The position numbers were made by a program, and so were the translations under genes. This document shows, piece after piece, positions 1 to 6,506 of a stretch of 16,450 nt of DNA (position 1 is the stretch's first letter; each line of letters starts with the position of its first letter). Source of the stretch: Candidatus Treponema faecavium (lineage in GTDB: Bacteria; Spirochaetota; Spirochaetia; Treponematales; Treponemataceae); assembly GCA_019113455.1 (NCBI GenBank), contig DXHG01000128.1, forward strand, positions 1-16,450, written 5' to 3'. The notes under the pieces are model-generated. The model was given only the letters and a program-made list of their open reading frames with translations, made no database searches and was not told the DNA's origin.

Positions 1-105
1 GTCGTTTACCGTAGTCAATTCGAGAATTTTCTTTTCCGGCAGCCCTTCTTCCAGAATTGGGTAGAAAGAACCGTCTGCGAGTTTGATACCAATCGCCATA
101 CTCAT
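1..105 (-). CDS. Hsp70 substrate-binding-domain-like protein, N-terminus only
   Basis: Only the first 35 codons are present; the gene continues past the left edge of the window. The start ATG (105-103) is preceded by AAGGA about five bases upstream. The peptide reads MSMAIGIKLADGSFYPILEE and goes on to ELTTVND. This layout, an IGI/LGI strand, then a G-P-I/L-E stretch and then a TTxxDN-type strand, resembles the start of the DnaK/Hsp70 substrate-binding domain without the ATPase domain in front. It lies 53 bp behind telA on the same strand and is probably in the same transcription unit. The Hsp70 relation is an inference from a short stretch; a second in-frame ATG at codon 3 is an alternative start. 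Confidence 0.55.
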   Translation of the reverse strand, partial: MSMAIGIKLADGSFYPILEEGLPEKKILELTTVND

Positions 106-158
106 ATTATTCCTTAATTTACTTTATTCTTGAATGTGCATCTTGTCAACATATTTCT

Positions 159-1310
159 TTATTGCTGTCCGCCCAGGCTGCGTGTACTTGCCGCGATAAG
201 TTTGTTTTTCAGATCCTGCTCTATTTTAAGCATTTCCGCTTCCGCCTGTCGGCGCTTCTGCCGTCCCTCGTCCTGAATACGGACAACCTCGTCAAGCGTT
301 GAAATAAGCATCTCGTTTGTTGCCTTGAGCGTTTCAATGTCGGCTATGCCGCGTTCGGCTTCCTGCGCGGTACGGATTGACGCCGCTTTCAGCGATTCCG
401 CGTTTTTGCGCAAAAGCTCGTTTGTCATGTCGGAAACAGCCCGCTGCGCCTCTGCCGCCTGATTGGCGTGTTCAATGCCGAGCGCAATCACCATCTGGTT
501 TTTCCACAGCGGAATAGTGTTGACGAGCGTTGACTGTATCTTTTCGGCCATAACCGTGTCATTGTCCTGAACAAGCCGTATCTGCGGCGCAGTCTGGAGC
601 GAAATGGTGCGCGTTAATTCAAGGTCGTGCAGTTTTTTCTCAAACCGCGTACACAGCGACTCAAGATCCTTGGCCGCCTGCGCGTCTTCAGGCGTTCCGC
701 TCTGCTTCGCCTTTGCCGTGAGTTCCGCAAGCGTTTCGTTTTGTATCTGCGCGAGTTTCTGCTTGCCGGCGATAATGTACATGCTCAGTTCTTTGAAATA
801 GGTTTTATTCAGTTCAAACATCTGATCAAGCATCGCCGCGTCCTTGATGAGCACCCGCTGCCGCTCTTCAAGCTCACGGCATACATCGTCTATCGCTTCG
901 GTTATTTTTCCATAGCGCGTTTTAAGCGCTGCAATTTTGTTTGCGCCCCTGCGGAAAAAGCCGAAAATCCCCTTATCCTCTGCCGTGTCAAAATCGCGCA
1001 GCTGTGAAATGAGCCCCGAGAGCAGTTCTCCCGTTTGCTGCATATCTTTTGTGCGCACTGTGTCAAGCACCTTTTCCGAAAAGTCGGCAAGCTTTTTCTG
1101 CGCGCCCGCACCGTACTGCAGTATCTGCGTGCTGTCGCTGATATCGAGCTGCGACGCGAACGACGCGGCTTGCTCCCGTTCGGCGTCAGAGAGCGTATGC
1201 TCATCCCATGCCGGCGTACTGGCCGCCATGTGCGGCGCGTCAGTGAACAGGAGACCGCCCTGCTGTGCCGGTGTCTGTGAGGCTGTGTCGGTTGAAAGTG
1301 ATTCTGTCAT
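159..1310 (-). CDS. telA: TelA / toxic anion resistance family protein
   Basis: This 383-residue protein has the length and character of the TelA family (Pfam PF05816), named for tellurite resistance and found in many bacteria as a stress and cell-envelope tolerance protein. It is soluble, with no signal peptide or membrane segment, and almost wholly helical, with long heptad-rich coiled-coil stretches from about residue 85 to the end. Recognisable family segments are GIFGFFRRGANK (about 115-126), the Y-F-K-E-L-x-x-Y-I-x-A-G-K region (about 170-185), and IPLWKNQMVIALG (about 267-279). The start is supported by AAGGAA about ten bases upstream. It lies 32 bp behind an XpaC-like gene, a pairing seen in Firmicutes as well, so the two probably act together at the membrane. 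The molecular activity of the family is not settled; tellurite resistance here is only a family label. Confidence 0.9.
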   Translation of the reverse strand: MTESLSTDTASQTPAQQGGLLFTDAPHMAASTPAWDEHTLSDAEREQAASFASQLDISDSTQILQYGAGAQKKLADFSEKVLDTVRTKDMQQTGELLSGLISQLRDFDTAEDKGIFGFFRRGANKIAALKTRYGKITEAIDDVCRELEERQRVLIKDAAMLDQMFELNKTYFKELSMYIIAGKQKLAQIQNETLAELTAKAKQSGTPEDAQAAKDLESLCTRFEKKLHDLELTRTISLQTAPQIRLVQDNDTVMAEKIQSTLVNTIPLWKNQMVIALGIEHANQAAEAQRAVSDMTNELLRKNAESLKAASIRTAQEAERGIADIETLKATNEMLISTLDEVVRIQDEGRQKRRQAEAEMLKIEQDLKNKLIAASTRSLGGQQ

Positions 1311-1342
1311 ATACGTATGTTTCCTTACTGTATTGCGGAACG

Positions 1343-2353
1343 TTACGGCATATTGATTTGCCGTCCGCTCAAGCCCTCGCGGGCAAGAACCGTGTTCAGC
1401 ACCGCTATATCCGAGGACACGTCAAGCGCCGTATCGTGGTACAGGCTGTCCAAAAGACGTTCAAACGCACCGGAAAGCGTGCAAAGCGCCTGAGTGATTT
1501 CGTCAAGCGTTTTTGCAGCCGTACCCGAAGCTCCGCTGCCATCTTCTATCTGTATATAATTATCGAACAATTTGCGCGCCGACGGTAAGAAATAATGCGC
1601 AAATGTGTCTAGCTGTGCCGCGCAGGCAGGATATTCTAAAAGCCTGCCGAGAATCTTTTCTGCGGTGCCGATAAGTTCCTCTGCCTCGCGCGCAGTCTGT
1701 GCGCTGTGTATGCAGGGCTTTTTTTCGCGCATATAGTCAAGATGCGCCCGAGACGCTTCATACACGGCGCGCGCGGCCTCCGGCAGTCCGTCTGCCGTGT
1801 CAGACGCAGCAGCGCTGCCTGCGGTTTTTGCATCTGCCGCGCTGTGCGCCGCCGCCGCCCTGCGCCGCTGCTCCAGAGCGATGTATTCGTTCCATGCGGC
1901 GTCAGTGAGCACAAGCGCCGTGTCATGCTCCACAAGGTGCCCCTGCTTAAGCCAGCGTTTTTCGATAAACTTCCGTATGTCGCGCAGCACATCCTGCGGC
2001 GTACGCTGCATACCGTGCGCTATGTCGGCAATATTCATGACCGATGTATCGGCAAGAAGCGCCCGGTATTGTTCAAACCGGCGCACGAGCCGTGTTCCGC
2101 GGAATCCCGATACCGCGGCGATGATGCCGCACAGGCAGAGCACGCCGAATACGGGCACACCGAACAGCATGAGTCCCGTATCCGTTGCCCATGCGGCTGC
2201 AGCAAGGAGCAGTATGATCATTCCCATGGAAATGCTGACCGCCGTACCCAAAAATGCCGCAACGCCGTATCCTATATGCAGCCCGCCGGTAACGGCAAAT
2301 TGGGGATTTTCCGCTTCATTCATCATGGTCTGTATTTTTGTCCGCAGATTCAT
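1343..2353 (-). CDS. XpaC-like membrane protein, downstream paralogue
   Basis: This 336-residue protein starts with two predicted transmembrane helices (about 28-55 and 60-82). They are followed by a winged-helix-like segment (about 106-150, NIADIAHGMQRTPQDVLRDI), an Ala-rich low-complexity insert (about 163-190) and a helical C-terminal domain ending in SSDIAVLNTVLAREGL. That ending and the two-helix start match the XpaC / 5-bromo-4-chloroindolyl phosphate hydrolysis family (PF10112), which commonly neighbours TelA. It is clearly paralogous to the gene just upstream, which has the same order of parts and a matching DIAV-N-T ending. There is no convincing Shine-Dalgarno. A TATGCT box lies ten bases before the ATG, so a near-leaderless start is possible. 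The family name comes from a hydrolysis phenotype; no catalytic site can be seen. Confidence 0.75.
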   Translation of the reverse strand: MNLRTKIQTMMNEAENPQFAVTGGLHIGYGVAAFLGTAVSISMGMIILLLAAAAWATDTGLMLFGVPVFGVLCLCGIIAAVSGFRGTRLVRRFEQYRALLADTSVMNIADIAHGMQRTPQDVLRDIRKFIEKRWLKQGHLVEHDTALVLTDAAWNEYIALEQRRRAAAAHSAADAKTAGSAAASDTADGLPEAARAVYEASRAHLDYMREKKPCIHSAQTAREAEELIGTAEKILGRLLEYPACAAQLDTFAHYFLPSARKLFDNYIQIEDGSGASGTAAKTLDEITQALCTLSGAFERLLDSLYHDTALDVSSDIAVLNTVLAREGLSGRQINMP

Positions 2354-2415
2354 ACGCTACGATAGCATATTTTTGCCGCGGCATACAAGAAGTATATGCC
2401 GCAAGGCAAAGCCGG

Positions 2416-3336
2416 TTATGTTCGCTGTGAAAGGCCGGTATTATATACGGCAATATCGCTGTCTATGCTCCAGTCGGAATCTTCAAAGAGCACATCAAGC
2501 ACGTCGGAAAATGCACTCGAAAGCGTCTCAAGCTTGCTTGTATATTCCCGTTCCTCCGCGGCGGACAGGTGTCTGCGCTGCGTCAGACCCGCGTGCAGCG
2601 CGTTGAGTACATCGACGAGTGTCGGCGCGTACAGCATGGCGAACCGTTCCAGTTCCGCAGCATGTTCGGGATTGTCTTCTATATCGTGCGTGATATCCGC
2701 CGTCAGGTAATGCAGAAACTGCAGCTTTTGGCGCATGACAAACGGAAGCGATCTGAATTCGGGGCGGGAAAGCGATTCAAGCGTTTCGTAACACTGTTCA
2801 AGGAACCGGCGGCTTACTTCGTCATAGCGCGAGAGGTCTTTTTTCGTGATGTTCACCGCCATTTCCGACATAAACGGCAGGTGCGCCTGAGACCGCGCTT
2901 GCCATGCCGCGTGCGTCAAAAACAGTTCCCGTGTGTCTTCGTGCAGGTATCCCTGCACAAACCATTTGCGGTTCACCATCATGCGCACATCGTGCAGCAC
3001 CTGTTTTTCCGAACGGCTGCACTGGCGGGCAAGATCGGACAGGGAAACGGTGTTTTTATCTCCGATATACAGCTTATAGCTGACAAAACGATCAGCCTGC
3101 CGCAGTTTTGCGACCGTATAATACACCGCCGCAGCGCAGGCTGCGCAAGCCGCCATTTCCGCGGCAAACAGTATACCGCTGAAATGCAGCATATCAAAGA
3201 AAAACAGCTGCAGAATGCCGACGCACGCAAGCGCTGTCCCTGCAAGCGCGGTGCTCACCGCAGCGCTGAAGAAAAAGTTTCGGTAACGGGTTATATCGGT
3301 ATACACAGAATCGGAATTGCGAGAGTCCAGCCCCAT
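2416..3336 (-). CDS. XpaC-like membrane protein, upstream paralogue
   Basis: Read from the ATG at 3336 the protein has 306 residues. It has two transmembrane helices (about 19-42 and 51-76), a winged-helix-like stretch (about 97-140, SLSDLARQCSRSEKQVLHDV then KWFVQGYL) and a helical C-terminal domain ending DSDIAVYNTGLSQRT. The order and the key words match the next gene (LSDLAR vs IADIAH; RKWFVQGYL vs KRWLKQGHL; LTHAAW vs LTDAAW), so the two arose by tandem duplication and have diverged. The frame is open for 12 more codons to a GTG at 3372, but that GTG lies inside the -35 box of a good promoter, so it was rejected as the start. It heads the XpaC-XpaC-TelA cluster. Function is unknown beyond the association with TelA-type stress tolerance. 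Confidence 0.72.
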   Translation of the reverse strand: MGLDSRNSDSVYTDITRYRNFFFSAAVSTALAGTALACVGILQLFFFDMLHFSGILFAAEMAACAACAAAVYYTVAKLRQADRFVSYKLYIGDKNTVSLSDLARQCSRSEKQVLHDVRMMVNRKWFVQGYLHEDTRELFLTHAAWQARSQAHLPFMSEMAVNITKKDLSRYDEVSRRFLEQCYETLESLSRPEFRSLPFVMRQKLQFLHYLTADITHDIEDNPEHAAELERFAMLYAPTLVDVLNALHAGLTQRRHLSAAEEREYTSKLETLSSAFSDVLDVLFEDSDWSIDSDIAVYNTGLSQRT

Positions 3337-3345
3337 ATTCCCATT

Positions 3346-3374
3346 ATTATAGTAGAATAATAAAAGAATCACAA
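3346..3374 (-). promoter_or_regulatory. Promoter of the XpaC-XpaC-TelA cluster
   Basis: On the minus strand TTGTGA (3374-3369) is followed after exactly 17 bp by a perfect TATAAT (3351-3346). The last base of the -10 box is nine bases from the ATG at 3336, so transcription should begin within a few bases of the start codon. The short interval GGGA could act as a weak ribosome site only if the start point lies unusually close to the -10 box. Confidence 0.7.
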
Positions 3375-3423
3375 TAATGCAGTCTGAATCGGCGGCGGGC
3401 GGCGTTTACTCTGTATGCAGCGT

Positions 3424-3445
3424 CAGATTGCAGTTCACTGCGGGG
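3424..3445 (+). repeat. Dispersed repeat, copy 1 (CAGATTGCAGTT family)
   Basis: A 22-bp segment beginning CAGATTGCAGTT and ending ACTGCGGGG recurs at 14523-14544 with one difference (C/T). Its core GCAGT-N2-ACTGC is an inverted repeat. A shorter copy of the core, GCAGTTTACTGCG, occurs at 3691-3703. All copies lie outside genes. Confidence 0.6.
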
Positions 3446-3501
3446 TGTGCGTGCGCTGCACGTGCGCTTGTTTCTTTGAACGCTGCAGCAGTTCGAGTTT
3501 T

Positions 3502-3524
3502 GCGTGTGCACGCACGCTTTTTTT
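3502..3524 (+). terminator. Rho-independent terminator on the + strand, no gene in front
   Basis: GCGTGT (3502-3507) can pair with GCACGC (3512-3517) through one G-U pair around a GCAC loop, and seven T follow directly (3518-3524). This is a textbook form, but the protein genes on both sides run on the minus strand. It would therefore end a non-coding transcript or antisense RNA, or be a remnant. Confidence 0.5.
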
Positions 3525-3690
3525 CTTATTTTCCATAATCTGTTTTTTGAAGAAAAAAAGGGGGCCACGCGCAAGCAATAGCTTGTGCTCCTTCAGAGGC
3601 GTTGCCCCAATCCCCTTCCTCTCCTCCAGCACTGTGCCTGGATAGCTGCAAGTTTTGAGCTTTGTTCAAAACCTGACAGCCTGGGGCCAA

Positions 3691-3703
3691 GCAGTTTACT
3701 GCG
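3691..3703 (+). repeat. Short copy of the GCAGTTTACTGCG palindrome
   Basis: The 13-bp sequence GCAGTTTACTGCG is identical to the core of the 14.5 kb repeat (14529-14541) and differs by one base from 3430-3442. It forms GCAGT-TT-ACTGC. Confidence 0.45.
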
Positions 3704-3832
3704 AAGCGCCAAGCCTCCATCTGCTCAGCAATCATGTACGTATATATTGCCTGATTGCAAAAAAAGTAAATGCCGATGCCCTGCTGCGCTGTAAGTCTGC
3801 AATGCAAAAGTACAATCATACCGTAAACATGA

Positions 3833-3861
3833 CAGATGTCATTTTTCAATGCCGACATCTG
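3833..3861. repeat. Inverted repeat CAGATGTC / GACATCTG
   Basis: Perfect 8-bp arms (3833-3840 and 3854-3861) surround a 13-base AT-rich loop. There is no T-run immediately after it on either strand, so it is not an obvious terminator. It lies just before the palindrome array. Confidence 0.45.
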
Positions 3862-3909
3862 ATTCCGTGTGCGGCGCCCGCAGATTCTGTTCCAGCAGAC
3901 AGAAACAGA

Positions 3910-4124
3910 TTTGCCGATGGCTAAATTTTATTTTGCCATTTATCGGACATGAATTTTGCCGTCGGCCAGCGAGGCATTTGCAATCGGCAAACTTTTCATT
4001 TGCCGTCGGCAAACAAAAAATTTGCCGTCGGCAAGTGCGCCGCTGGCCAGCGGCAAATTTCTTACCGGATAAACGGCAAAATAAATATTTGCCATCGGCA
4101 AATTTTTATTTTTTAAACGGCAAA
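3910..4124. repeat. Array of ten 15-bp palindromes at 22-23 bp pitch
   Basis: The unit consensus is TTTGCCGTCGGCAAA (arms TTTGCC and GGCAAA around three bases). Units begin at 3910, 3932, 3955, 3977, 3999, 4021, 4043, 4066, 4088 and 4110, so the steps are 22, 23, 22, 22, 22, 22, 23, 22 and 22. Units at 3999 and 4088 are perfect in both arms. Those at 3910, 3977 and 4021 have small changes. Units at 3932, 4066 and 4110 keep one arm only, while 3955 and 4043 keep one full arm and part of the other. The 7-8 bp between units differ each time. The pitch is not a multiple of three, which argues against a coding origin. It lies between the 3' end of the outer-membrane protein gene and the XpaC cluster. 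An isolated copy is at 14639-14653. Confidence 0.85.
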
Positions 4125-4199
4125 CGGCTTCCGAATGCGGGCGGCGCAGGCGCGCAATGCGGGCACAGGGCGTGCAATGAAGCGGTGTGTTTTAATTCG

Positions 4200-4802
4200 T
4201 TAAAAGCGGAATTCGTAACCGGCGGTTACGTCAAATGAGCGGCGCGTAAAAAGTTCGCGGTCGTTCAGTTCAAAGTCCTGCATGTCCCACGTGTAGCGCA
4301 CGCCCAGCACGATGCTTCCCGGTCCGAGCTTGAATCCGGCTTCAATGCCGCCGGTGAGGCCGAGGATGCACTTTGTCGTGATATTATCCGAGCTGACGGA
4401 ACTGAAAGCGGTCTTTACATCGCCGATGGGAAACGAAAAGTTCGGACCGAAGAGCGCCATAACGTGCAGCGGGCCGAGCGGTATGCGCGCCGTCAGGCAG
4501 ACGGGCACGTCCACCGTTGTAAACGTGAATTGCGTGGTGTCTGTTTTGACTCCGTTGGGAGCGGTAATGCCTATTTCCGTGTGCAGACCAAGAAAAAACA
4601 GAAAGTCGAATCCCGCGTACAGCGCGCCGCCGCCGCCAAGCACCGTAACGTCATGGGAACCGGTTTCTGCAAGCTCGCTTCCCAGATTCGTTTTGAAAAT
4701 GCCTTTAACGCCAACATATGATTCTGCACCGAGCGCTCCCGCCGCCAGAATGAACAGCAGACATACGGAGGCCGCTTTTGCAAGCAGCGTGTTTCTTTTC
4801 AT
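4200..4802 (-). CDS. Small outer-membrane beta-barrel protein
   Basis: The protein has 200 residues from the ATG at 4802, which has AGGAG seven bases upstream; the in-frame extension to 4934 crosses the neighbouring terminator and was rejected. A Sec signal peptide spans about 1-26 (hydrophobic ASVCLLFILAAGALGA, cut before ESYVG). The mature part is made of alternating strands with aromatic girdle residues (LYAGFDFLFFLG, HVMALFGPNFSF, GSIVLGVRYTW) and ends in FDVTAGYEFRF, a terminal Phe typical of proteins inserted by the Bam complex. Size and pattern fit an 8-stranded OmpX/OmpW-like porin-family barrel. No specific substrate can be named. It follows the sugar operon but lies behind that operon's terminator, with a candidate TATACT -10 box at 4826-4821, so it is probably expressed separately. 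Confidence 0.75.
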   Translation of the reverse strand: MKRNTLLAKAASVCLLFILAAGALGAESYVGVKGIFKTNLGSELAETGSHDVTVLGGGGALYAGFDFLFFLGLHTEIGITAPNGVKTDTTQFTFTTVDVPVCLTARIPLGPLHVMALFGPNFSFPIGDVKTAFSSVSSDNITTKCILGLTGGIEAGFKLGPGSIVLGVRYTWDMQDFELNDRELFTRRSFDVTAGYEFRF

Positions 4803-4833
4803 TTTGTTCTCCTTGTGAGCAGTATATGTCTGC

Positions 4834-4879
4834 AAAATAAAACGGCAGACTGCTGTTTTATAACACAACAGTCTGCCGT
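4834..4879 (-). terminator. Terminator of the GH112 operon
   Basis: On the minus strand ACGGCAGACTG (4879-4869) pairs perfectly over 11 bp with CAGTCTGCCGT (4852-4842). The stem is followed by TTTATTTT (4841-4834). It lies 33 bp after the nucleotidase stop codon. Confidence 0.85.
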
Positions 4880-4911
4880 GTGTCCAGCCGCACCGCACGC
4901 TGATTGCGGAA

Positions 4912-6486
4912 TTACGGCTCCGCGCCTCCGACAATCGTAATGCGTCCGTCTGTTTCGGGCATTACCGGCTGCGCAAGCGTCTGCGCGTATTCGATAACGA
5001 TGTCGCTGAGCAGCATCGATGTGTTGAACGTGTCCACACTGCGCGTGAGCGCCGTATAGCCGTCGCCGCCGCCGGCAAGATAATCGTTTGTAACGATGCG
5101 GTAGGTGCGCGCAGGGTCTACGGGCTCGCCGTTTATGGTCAAATCAGAAAGCGTGCCGGTTCCGTCAGCGTCATAGGTAATCGTGTAGCGCGCTTCTTTT
5201 GACACCTGCGCAAATCCGCCCGCTCCCTGCGGCACTGACGCGATAAAGTTAAACAGGTCAAGCACATCCTGACCGCTCAGCGCAACAACGTAGATGTAGT
5301 TTTCAAACGGCAGTACGGTCATGATGTCTTCTTTTGTAACGTCGCCCGCAGGGAGCGCCGCGCGTATATTGCCGCCGTTTGTGAGCGCAAAATCCGCTTC
5401 CATGCCGTGGGAACGAACGTACCATACCTGCGCGTCGCACGTGAGGTCTCCCAGCGCTATTTCGCGGTAGCGGCTCAGGCGATCGCCGAATTCAAATTCC
5501 GCGCCGGTCTGCATGACTACCTGCTTGAGGCTCGCGTTCGCTTCATCTGCGTACGGCTGAAGCAGCGCCGTCATTTCGGCGTCGGGCGGGAACGATTCGC
5601 TCGTGATTTCAACCGGCTGCCACGTAAAGTCGGCAACCTGGCCGTCAACGATCGTAAAGCGGCCTTCGCCGACGTATTTGCCCCATTCGTTTGCGGACAC
5701 AATCGGCGTGCCGTTGATATAGAGCGGCTCTTCAAACTTCGTGTGCGAATGTCCGTCTATAATCAGGTCGATGCCGGGCACCGCTGCGGCGAGTTTCTGC
5801 GACGTATTCTGTCCTTCGGCTTCTTCAACGCTTCCCAGATGCGCGAGAACGATAACGATGTCGCAGAGCTCCTGCTCACGCAGTATCGGCACAAACATTG
5901 CGGCAGCTTCTATCTCGTCGGTGAACGTAAGGCTCTCATCGGGCGAGGCGATGACTGTCGTACGCAGCGTCGTAAGACCGATAATGCCTACACGAAAGCC
6001 GTCATAATCTTTAACGATGTAGGGCTTTCCGAGATAGCTCTGTCCGCGCGTGATGTTTGCGCACACCCAGTCAAAGTCGGACTGCTCCATCTGCTGCTGC
6101 AGAACGCTTAAATCTCCGTCAAACTCATGATTGCCGAACGTAACGGCGTCATAGCCGATCAGATTGTAGCCTGCAATGTCGGGTTCCGCATGGAACATGT
6201 TGGAGAGCGCGGAACCGGTGTTGATGTCTCCGGCATCCACGACAAGCACGTTTTCATTCTCTGCACGCACCTGTTTGACGAACGCTGCGCGTTCGGCAAG
6301 ACCTGCAATTCCTTCTTTTGAAAGCGTCGTGCCGTGGTGGTCATTCGTGTGCAGCACCGTGAGCGTATACGCTTTTCCCGCTTCACGAACCGGCGCGTCT
6401 GCGGCTGCTGCGGTGCTTGAACTCGCACAGCCTGCCGCGAATACGGCGGCAGTCAATACTGCCGCGATAATGGATAATCGCTTCAT
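4912..6486 (-). CDS. Lipid-anchored 5'-nucleotidase / UDP-sugar hydrolase (UshA family)
   Basis: This 524-residue protein belongs to the UshA/5'-nucleotidase family, which removes phosphate from nucleotides or splits UDP-sugars outside the cytoplasmic membrane. The lipoprotein signal ends VFAAGC, with the lipid-carrying Cys at 20. The metallophosphatase domain shows every metal motif: LHTNDHHG (45-52), DAGD (84-87), GNHEFD (118-123), HLG (216-218) and DGHSHT (244-249). The C-terminal nucleotide-binding domain shows NGGNIR (370-375), PQGAGGF (419-425) and GGGDGY (472-477). The ATG has AGGAGA five bases upstream. It starts only 20 bp after the GH112 gene and is the last gene before the terminator, so it should share the operon transcript. 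This is an unusual partner for a disaccharide phosphorylase. Its preferred substrate cannot be read from the sequence. Confidence 0.93.
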   Translation of the reverse strand: MKRLSIIAAVLTAAVFAAGCASSSTAAAADAPVREAGKAYTLTVLHTNDHHGTTLSKEGIAGLAERAAFVKQVRAENENVLVVDAGDINTGSALSNMFHAEPDIAGYNLIGYDAVTFGNHEFDGDLSVLQQQMEQSDFDWVCANITRGQSYLGKPYIVKDYDGFRVGIIGLTTLRTTVIASPDESLTFTDEIEAAAMFVPILREQELCDIVIVLAHLGSVEEAEGQNTSQKLAAAVPGIDLIIDGHSHTKFEEPLYINGTPIVSANEWGKYVGEGRFTIVDGQVADFTWQPVEITSESFPPDAEMTALLQPYADEANASLKQVVMQTGAEFEFGDRLSRYREIALGDLTCDAQVWYVRSHGMEADFALTNGGNIRAALPAGDVTKEDIMTVLPFENYIYVVALSGQDVLDLFNFIASVPQGAGGFAQVSKEARYTITYDADGTGTLSDLTINGEPVDPARTYRIVTNDYLAGGGDGYTALTRSVDTFNTSMLLSDIVIEYAQTLAQPVMPETDGRITIVGGAEP

Positions 6487-6506
6487 ACCATCTCCTGTAA
6501 CTGTTT

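Larger units (their letters stand above)
3375..4199. other. Gene-free spacer with several repeats and hairpins
   Basis: No reading frame here looks protein-coding: the open stretches have biased, Cys/Arg/His-rich composition, no usable ribosome sites and no family resemblance. The spacer holds a repeat shared with the 14.5 kb spacer (3424-3445), a + strand terminator (3502-3524), a hairpin next to an A7/G5 run (GCGCAAGC-AATA-GCTTGTGC, 3570-3588 region), a second copy of GCAGTTTACTGCG (3691-3703), an inverted repeat (3833-3861) and a 22-bp-pitch palindrome array (3910-4124). It is richer in A+T runs than the flanking genes. Confidence 0.7.

Noticed and set aside
1797..2606. Long plus-strand reading frame of 269 codons
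   Set aside because: It is antisense to the two XpaC-like genes, spans their junction and is rich in Arg, Cys and Ser as GC-biased shadow frames are.
3526..3858. Minus-strand reading frame of 110 codons in the spacer
   Set aside because: Cys/Trp-rich with no domain resemblance, no ribosome site and a frame that runs through hairpins and repeats.
3910..4124. CRISPR array
   Set aside because: The repeats are 15 bp and the intervals 7-8 bp, far below CRISPR sizes; units are degenerate and there are no cas genes.
3849..4238. Plus-strand reading frame of 129 codons over the palindrome array
   Set aside because: No ribosome site, odd composition, and the 22-bp pitch shifts frame at every unit, so no selected protein repeat exists.
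4842..4879. Operator or riboswitch reading of the long inverted repeat
   Set aside because: A perfect 11-bp stem followed by a T-rich run just after a stop codon is explained by termination.
4803..4934. N-terminal extension of the outer-membrane protein
   Set aside because: It would read through the operon terminator and put residues before a clear signal peptide that has its own AGGAG.
5407..6111. Plus-strand reading frame of 234 codons
   Set aside because: It is antisense to the nucleotidase, whose frame carries all the family motifs.
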